From contig NC_016109.1 in NCBI RefSeq assembly GCF_000269985.1, positions 1 through 64,000 of the forward strand: a DNA stretch of 64,000 nt, given 5' to 3'. Below are positions 60,312 to 64,000 of this stretch, one piece after another. The position numbers and the translations under genes are program-made. A model generated the notes under the pieces. It was not told the origin of the DNA. It made no database searches and saw only the letters and a list, made by a program, of their open reading frames with translations. This stretch comes from Kitasatospora setae KM-6054 (GTDB lineage: Bacteria; Actinomycetota; Actinomycetes; Streptomycetales; Streptomycetaceae). Position 1 is the stretch's first letter; each line of letters starts with the position of its first letter.

Positions 60312-60609
60312 CGGTGGTCCTCCTGGGAGGCGTAGCGGCCGGGTGTGTGCCCGAGTTTCGGGGTCCCCCGCGCGGTCGGACGCGTGCGCGTCGCGCCTCT
60401 CATGCGAACGGGTGATGCGGGCCCGACGCGGGCCCCGACGGCACGGCGGAGCCGACCCGTTTCGTCACGCGCGGCCGTCGACGCAAGATCGGCCCACCGC
60501 TGGCGCCGGGCGCGGGCGGACGGACGGTGCCGGAGCGGTCCGCCCCCGCTCGGCGGGGCGCGTGGCGCGCCGCCCGGAACTCCGCCGGGCGGCCGGTAAG
60601 GCTCGCTCC
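60312..60609. promoter_or_regulatory. Divergent intergenic region
   Basis: 298 bases between the IspH-like gene and the second LAxTG protein gene. Promoters are expected; nothing specific is seen. Confidence 0.4.
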
Positions 60610-61994
60610 GTGCGTACCGAAACCTCCCCCGGCTTTTCGCCGTCCGCCGTGGCGCGCGCTGCCGCGCTGGCGGCGGCGGCCGCCGCGCTGCTCGTCCCGC
60701 TGCCGACCCGGGCGAAGGCGACCTCCGCCGTCCCGGGGGCGCAGGCCAGTGCCAGGCTGATCCGGCTGAACAGCTCGGCCGTTCCCGCGATCGGGCTGGC
60801 CGCGTTCAGCGGCACGTACGGGACCGCGTCCGGCCCCGGTCACGGCGCGGACGACCAGGGCGACTTCTCCGACCCGGACGGCGTGCTCGCACACGTGGCG
60901 GTCGGCTCGGGGACGGCCCGCACGTCCGTGTCCGCGAGCCGGGACTCCGCGCAGGCCCAGCTCACCGGCCTGGAGGTCCGGTTCAACTCCCGCTCGCTCG
61001 TCCGGGTGGAGGCCGGAGCGGTCGGCTCGCTCGACGCGTACGCGTCGAGCGCGTCCCCGCACCGATCGGACCGTGGGCGCTCGCCTACCACCGCACGGAC
61101 TCCGCGCGGATCACCGTCCTGGGCCGGCGGCTCTCCGCCGGGACCACCCGGCTCGCCGTCACCGGCGCGGACCTCGGCGTCCCCGGCATCGGCGCCGGCA
61201 CCCTGACGGTGACCGTCTCCCCGCACCAGGAACCGGCCACGCAGTCCCGGCAGTACACGGCCTCCGCCTGGCTCGACATCGAAGTCTCCGGAACGCTCGA
61301 CGACACCGACGGGAACCGGGTGCACCAGGGCCCGATCATCGCGCTCCGCCTGGGCGAGGTGCAGGTGGACTGCCGGGCCGCGTCCCCGTCCCCGTCTCCG
61401 TCCCCCACGCCGTCCCCCACGCCCACCCCGATGCCCGAGCGGTCGTCGACACCGTCGCCCAGCACCGCGGCGTCCACGGTTCCCACCCCGACGCCGAGTG
61501 CCGCACCGTCCGCGAGCCCGACGCCCACCTCCGGCCCGGAGCCGTCGGGCAGCGCCTCGGCCGTCCCAACCGTCGGCGCGTCGGCGGCCCCGTCCCCGTC
61601 ACCCTCCCCCGGCGCCTCGGCCCCGCCCACCGTCCCCGCCCCGTCGCCGACGCCCACGCCGACGTCGGTCGCCCTGTCGCCTCCGCCACCGTCCGCTTCC
61701 CCCGGCCCGAGTGGCGCACGGCCGTCCCGCGCGGCCTCCCCGCCGCCGGCTTCGGACGATCCGCTACCGCCGTCCGCCACCGGCGGGTCCTCGACGGCAC
61801 CGGCGGTCACCGTCGCGCCGGTCACGACCCCGGTCCCGGGGCGGTCGGGTGCCCCCGGTGGGGACCGCCTCGCCGAGACCGGGGCGGGGGGAGGCCACGG
61901 CTTGCGGGCCCGGGCGGCCGTCGCGTTCGTGCTGGTGGCCGCAGGCGCCGCGGGCATCGGGCTGTCCCGCCGCCGGGGCGCCCGGCACCGCTGA
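60610..61994 (+). CDS. Sortase-anchored secreted protein (LAETG), frame break near 61,052
   Basis: The GTG at 60,610 starts a signal peptide (AVARAAALAAAAAALLVPLP) and a beta-rich domain (ARLIRLNSSAVPAIGLAAFS to GSLDAYASS). From about 61,053 the next frame continues it naturally (PWALAYHRTDSARITVLGRR; GTLTVTVSPHQEPATQSRQY; LRLGEVQVDC). A long Ser/Pro/Thr stalk and the C-terminal LAETG, AAVAFVLVAAGAAGIGL and SRRRGARHR then form a class E sorting signal. One base seems to be missing at the edge of a 24-bp perfect palindrome (61,028-61,051). Repaired length is about 461 aa. Confidence 0.65.
61028..61051. repeat. 24-bp perfect palindrome inside the LAETG gene
   Basis: Arms CGCTCGACGCGT and ACGCGTCGAGCG. 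It coincides with the frame break of the gene, so it could be a site of polymerase slippage or a sequencing artefact. Confidence 0.9.
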
Positions 61995-61995
61995 G

Positions 61996-62043
61996 CCACC
62001 CGGAACGCCTGACCGGCCCGGGCCGGTCAGGCGTTCCGGGTGG
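61996..62043. terminator. 48-bp perfect palindrome, bidirectional terminator
   Basis: Two 24-base arms with no loop, between convergent genes. The right arm overlaps the last codons of the minus-strand zinc-finger gene. Confidence 0.85.
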
Positions 62044-62446
62044 CGGGGGGTTCCTTGAAGAGTCCGGACCAGGAGGCGGCGGGAGCCGGCCGGGCCGGCG
62101 GTCGGCCCCGGCCGAGGATGCCCCGCACACCGTCCAGACCCGCGCGGGCCGCGCGGGCGTGGCGGATGAGGTCGTCGAGGTCCTCGGCGCCGAGGCGCCC
62201 CAGGTGCTCCTCGTAGGTGCTCTCCGGGACCCCCGAGGCCGCGCCGAGCGCTCCCAGCAGGTCACGCGCTTCGGCGCGGAGCGCGGGCGCGGCCTCCCGC
62301 AGCCTCCGGCGGCGGAGCGCCGCCTGCCGGCACGCCTGCCCGCAGTACACGGCGGGTCGGCCGGTGGCGGCCCGGATCAGGGGTTCCCGGCAACCGGGAC
62401 CGGCGCACACCGCGCCCGCGTCCGCGCCTTCCTCGCCTTTCGTCAC
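62027..62446 (-). CDS. Zinc-finger-type regulator, paralogue A
   Basis: A 139-aa protein. The N-terminal metal site is VCAGPGCREPLIRAATGRPA then VYCGQACRQAALRRRRL, a CxxxxC...CxxxC knuckle followed by a basic helix. The rest is helical (EEHLGRLGAEDLDDLIRHAR) and likely mediates dimerisation. It is paralogous to the divergent gene at 62,867 (same PLxRAATGRP...YCxxACRQAALR). GTG 62,446 is preferred because both paralogues then begin VTK. A 13-bp perfect palindrome lies immediately upstream of the start. Confidence 0.65.
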   Translation of the reverse strand: MTKGEEGADAGAVCAGPGCREPLIRAATGRPAVYCGQACRQAALRRRRLREAAPALRAEARDLLGALGAASGVPESTYEEHLGRLGAEDLDDLIRHARAARAGLDGVRGILGRGRPPARPAPAASWSGLFKEPPATRNA

Positions 62447-62866
62447 GCCATCACTGTGATGCAACCCGGGGCGGCATGCAAGAATCCGGCCTCCGACGTC
62501 GGACCGGCCGAGCGCCGGGGGCGGGTACTCCGGCGGACCGGACCGATCCCCCGAACCGCCGGAGCACCGAAAGAACGCACACGGACGGCCATTGACCCCA
62601 TGGGGCGACGGCCTCCTCCGGCCGGCACCGCAGCCGACCGCGAGCCACCTGGCGCCGCCTCCCCCGAGCGCGGCGCACGGCGTACGGACCGGCGCGCGAT
62701 ACGCGGAACGGCGCGCACCGTGCGCCGCGTGCCTCCGCCGACCGGACCACCCGGCAATCCGGCGCCTTCCTCGACCCGAACCGTCCTGGGGCCCGGCGAC
62801 CGGCCGGGCGCACCGGCGGCCTCACGCTCTGTTGCCAACCCTGGAACGTTGCGTCACAGTTTGAAT
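62447..62866. promoter_or_regulatory. Divergent control region of zinc-finger paralogues A and B
   Basis: 420 bases without a gene. CATCAC-T-GTGATG (62,449-62,461) abuts the start of paralogue A. Nested inverted repeats, GCTCTGTT (62,826-62,833) with AACAGAGC (62,874-62,881) and CGTCACA (62,852) with TGTGACG (62,866), enclose the GTG of paralogue B. The shared TCAC/GTGA symmetry suggests a common operator. Confidence 0.55.
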
Positions 62867-63382
62867 GTGACGAAACAGAGCGCGAATGCCACGCCCCAGT
62901 GCGCCGCCGTGAAGTGCACCCGCCCCCTGTCCCGGGCCGCCACCGGACGGCCGAGCCTGTACTGCTCGCAGGCGTGCCGCCAAGCCGCGCTGCGGGAGCG
63001 CAGGAGCACCGAGCAGGCGCCCGCGCTCCGCGCGGAGGCGGCCGCCCTCCTCGCCCTCCTCGCCCTCCTCGCCCCGCGCGCACCGGTCCACCACCTCGAC
63101 GGCCTGACCGGGGAACAGCTCGCCCACCTGGTGCGCCACGTCCGCGCGGTACTCGACCTCCTGACGCTCACCCCGCATCCCGGCCCGGCCGCGCGACACG
63201 AGCCGGTACAACTGCCACCGGACCGCCACGGCCGCGCCCCCTGGGCCGTCCTGGACCTCGGCACCGGCCTGTGGTCGACGACCGACCGGAAGGTCGACCT
63301 CTTCGTGACGAAGGACAGCGCCCTGGTCTTCATCCGCCGACGCCTGAAGCACCCCGGCCAGACCCGCGCCTTCGACGACTGA
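62867..63382 (+). CDS. Zinc-finger-type regulator, paralogue B
   Basis: 171 aa. AVKCTRPLSRAATGRPSLYC then SQACRQAALRERR is the same N-terminal metal site as in paralogue A. A Leu/Ala-rich helix (LLALLALLAPRAP) and a C-terminal extension absent from paralogue A follow (PWAVLDLGTGLWSTTDRKVD; DSALVFIRRRLKHPGQTRAF). GTG 62,867 lies within nested inverted repeats, which fits autoregulation. It is probably DNA-binding. Confidence 0.65.
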   Translation: MTKQSANATPQCAAVKCTRPLSRAATGRPSLYCSQACRQAALRERRSTEQAPALRAEAAALLALLALLAPRAPVHHLDGLTGEQLAHLVRHVRAVLDLLTLTPHPGPAARHEPVQLPPDRHGRAPWAVLDLGTGLWSTTDRKVDLFVTKDSALVFIRRRLKHPGQTRAFDD

Positions 63383-63603
63383 GCCGGACCCGTCCGACGG
63401 CTGGTCCGCGAACCGCCTCGCGCCCGGGTTCCGTCACCGGAACCACCCGACGGAACACCTCCCCTCCACCCGGCCCCCGTCCGCTCCGGGGACGCCCCGG
63501 CCCGGTACGGCACCGCCCGCGCCCGACCCGGCCCACCGCCCGGCACCGGCGTCCGCAGCGGCGCGCTAAGGATGACCGGCCACCTCCGGGTACGTTGCCG
63601 TCC

Positions 63604-64000
63604 GTGACCAAACGACTCCTCACCGCCGCCTGCGCGGCGGTCGCCCTCGCCGTCACCGCCCAGGCCGCCCCCAGCAGCGCCGCGGCCCACCGCCCGCCCG
63701 CCCGCGCGGCCGCCGGCAACCTCGGCGCGGAGCAGCTCGCCCTCTGGGAGAACCTCGGCGAGGACGTCTGGCAGGAGGCGCTGGAGGAGCACTGCATGCT
63801 CGCCGGCGGGCCGTCCTGCGAGATGAGCGGGAAGGACGTCGACTCCGTGCTTCCCGGGATCGAACGGCTGACCAAGGAGCTGGGCGACAACGTCACCTCG
63901 AAGCCGGACCTCGTCCGGGGCGTCCACCGGGCCGGCTCCGGCATCCGGAACACCCCGCGGGACCTGTCGCGGATCGCCGCCGACATCGCGCTCAGCAGCA
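63604..64000 (+). CDS. Secreted protein, truncated by the window end
   Basis: A partial gene of at least 132 codons with no stop before 64,000. GTG 63,604 begins VTKRLLTAACAAVALAVTAQ, a signal peptide with cleavage near SSAAA. The mature part is helical (LGAEQLALWENLGEDVWQEA; LPGIERLTKELGDNVTSKPD) with two cysteines (HCMLAGGPSCEM). It is not recognised. The ribosome binding site is weak. Confidence 0.55.
   Translation, partial: MTKRLLTAACAAVALAVTAQAAPSSAAAHRPPARAAAGNLGAEQLALWENLGEDVWQEALEEHCMLAGGPSCEMSGKDVDSVLPGIERLTKELGDNVTSKPDLVRGVHRAGSGIRNTPRDLSRIAADIALSS

Overview
The window is very GC-rich DNA from a linear replicon of a streptomycete-type actinobacterium (Streptomyces or Kitasatospora). 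Base 1 appears to be the physical end of the replicon. The first 13 bases, CCCGCGGAGCGGG, match the start of the archetypal Streptomyces telomere as I remember it. They run into a 46-bp perfect palindrome (3-48) and further small hairpins with TTC-type loops. The gene content fits a chromosome arm end or linear plasmid end: terminal helicases, insertion sequences, secreted and sortase-anchored proteins, and no housekeeping genes.

Region 1 (1 to about 28,980) reads as one mobile unit, a Tn7-like transposon whose left boundary is the telomere itself. From the telomere inwards it holds: a helicase with helicase-associated (HA) repeats and an HNH protein (minus strand), a membrane coiled-coil protein, a Rad50/SMC-like ATPase, a UvrD-type helicase-nuclease, a nucleotidyltransferase, a second long HA helicase, then TniQ, a TnsA-like protein, TnsB (DDE integrase) and TnsC (AAA ATPase) in one overlapping transcription unit. 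An SF2 helicase with a nuclease-like C-terminus and a KAP-family NTPase follow. The right boundary is an AT-richer stretch with repeated short motifs. It meets the host DNA inside a truncated gene (remnant 28,981-29,272) whose paralogue lies at 38.2-38.4 kb.

Region 2 (29-45 kb) is a mosaic. A SUKH (SMI1/KNR4) gene sits between IS21-like end repeats. There are two paralogous modules (gene remnant, terminator, a 93-bp near-identical repeat, double zinc-ribbon protein). Other genes include a class I terpene synthase, a membrane-anchored HTH-like protein, a membrane protein with a perfect 156-bp internal duplication, a secreted peptidoglycan-binding peptidase-like protein, a pentapeptide-repeat protein, a DUF6192-like/winged-helix pair, an IS5-type transposase, and two identical IS5-family elements in tandem sharing a TGA target duplication.

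Region 3 (45-64 kb) encodes mainly envelope functions. These are a secreted beta-propeller-like protein, three paralogous small secreted beta proteins, a FAD oxidoreductase, an orphan KdpF-like peptide, a DUF4239-like protein coupled to an APC permease, an exported GroES-like protein, a family-2 glycosyltransferase, a lectin/DUF11-like secreted protein, two LAxTG surface proteins, an IspH-like protein, and two more zinc-ribbon regulators. Several otherwise good genes in regions 1-3 show single-base frame breaks, often in short homopolymers. This points either to uncorrected sequencing indels or to gene decay at the chromosome end.
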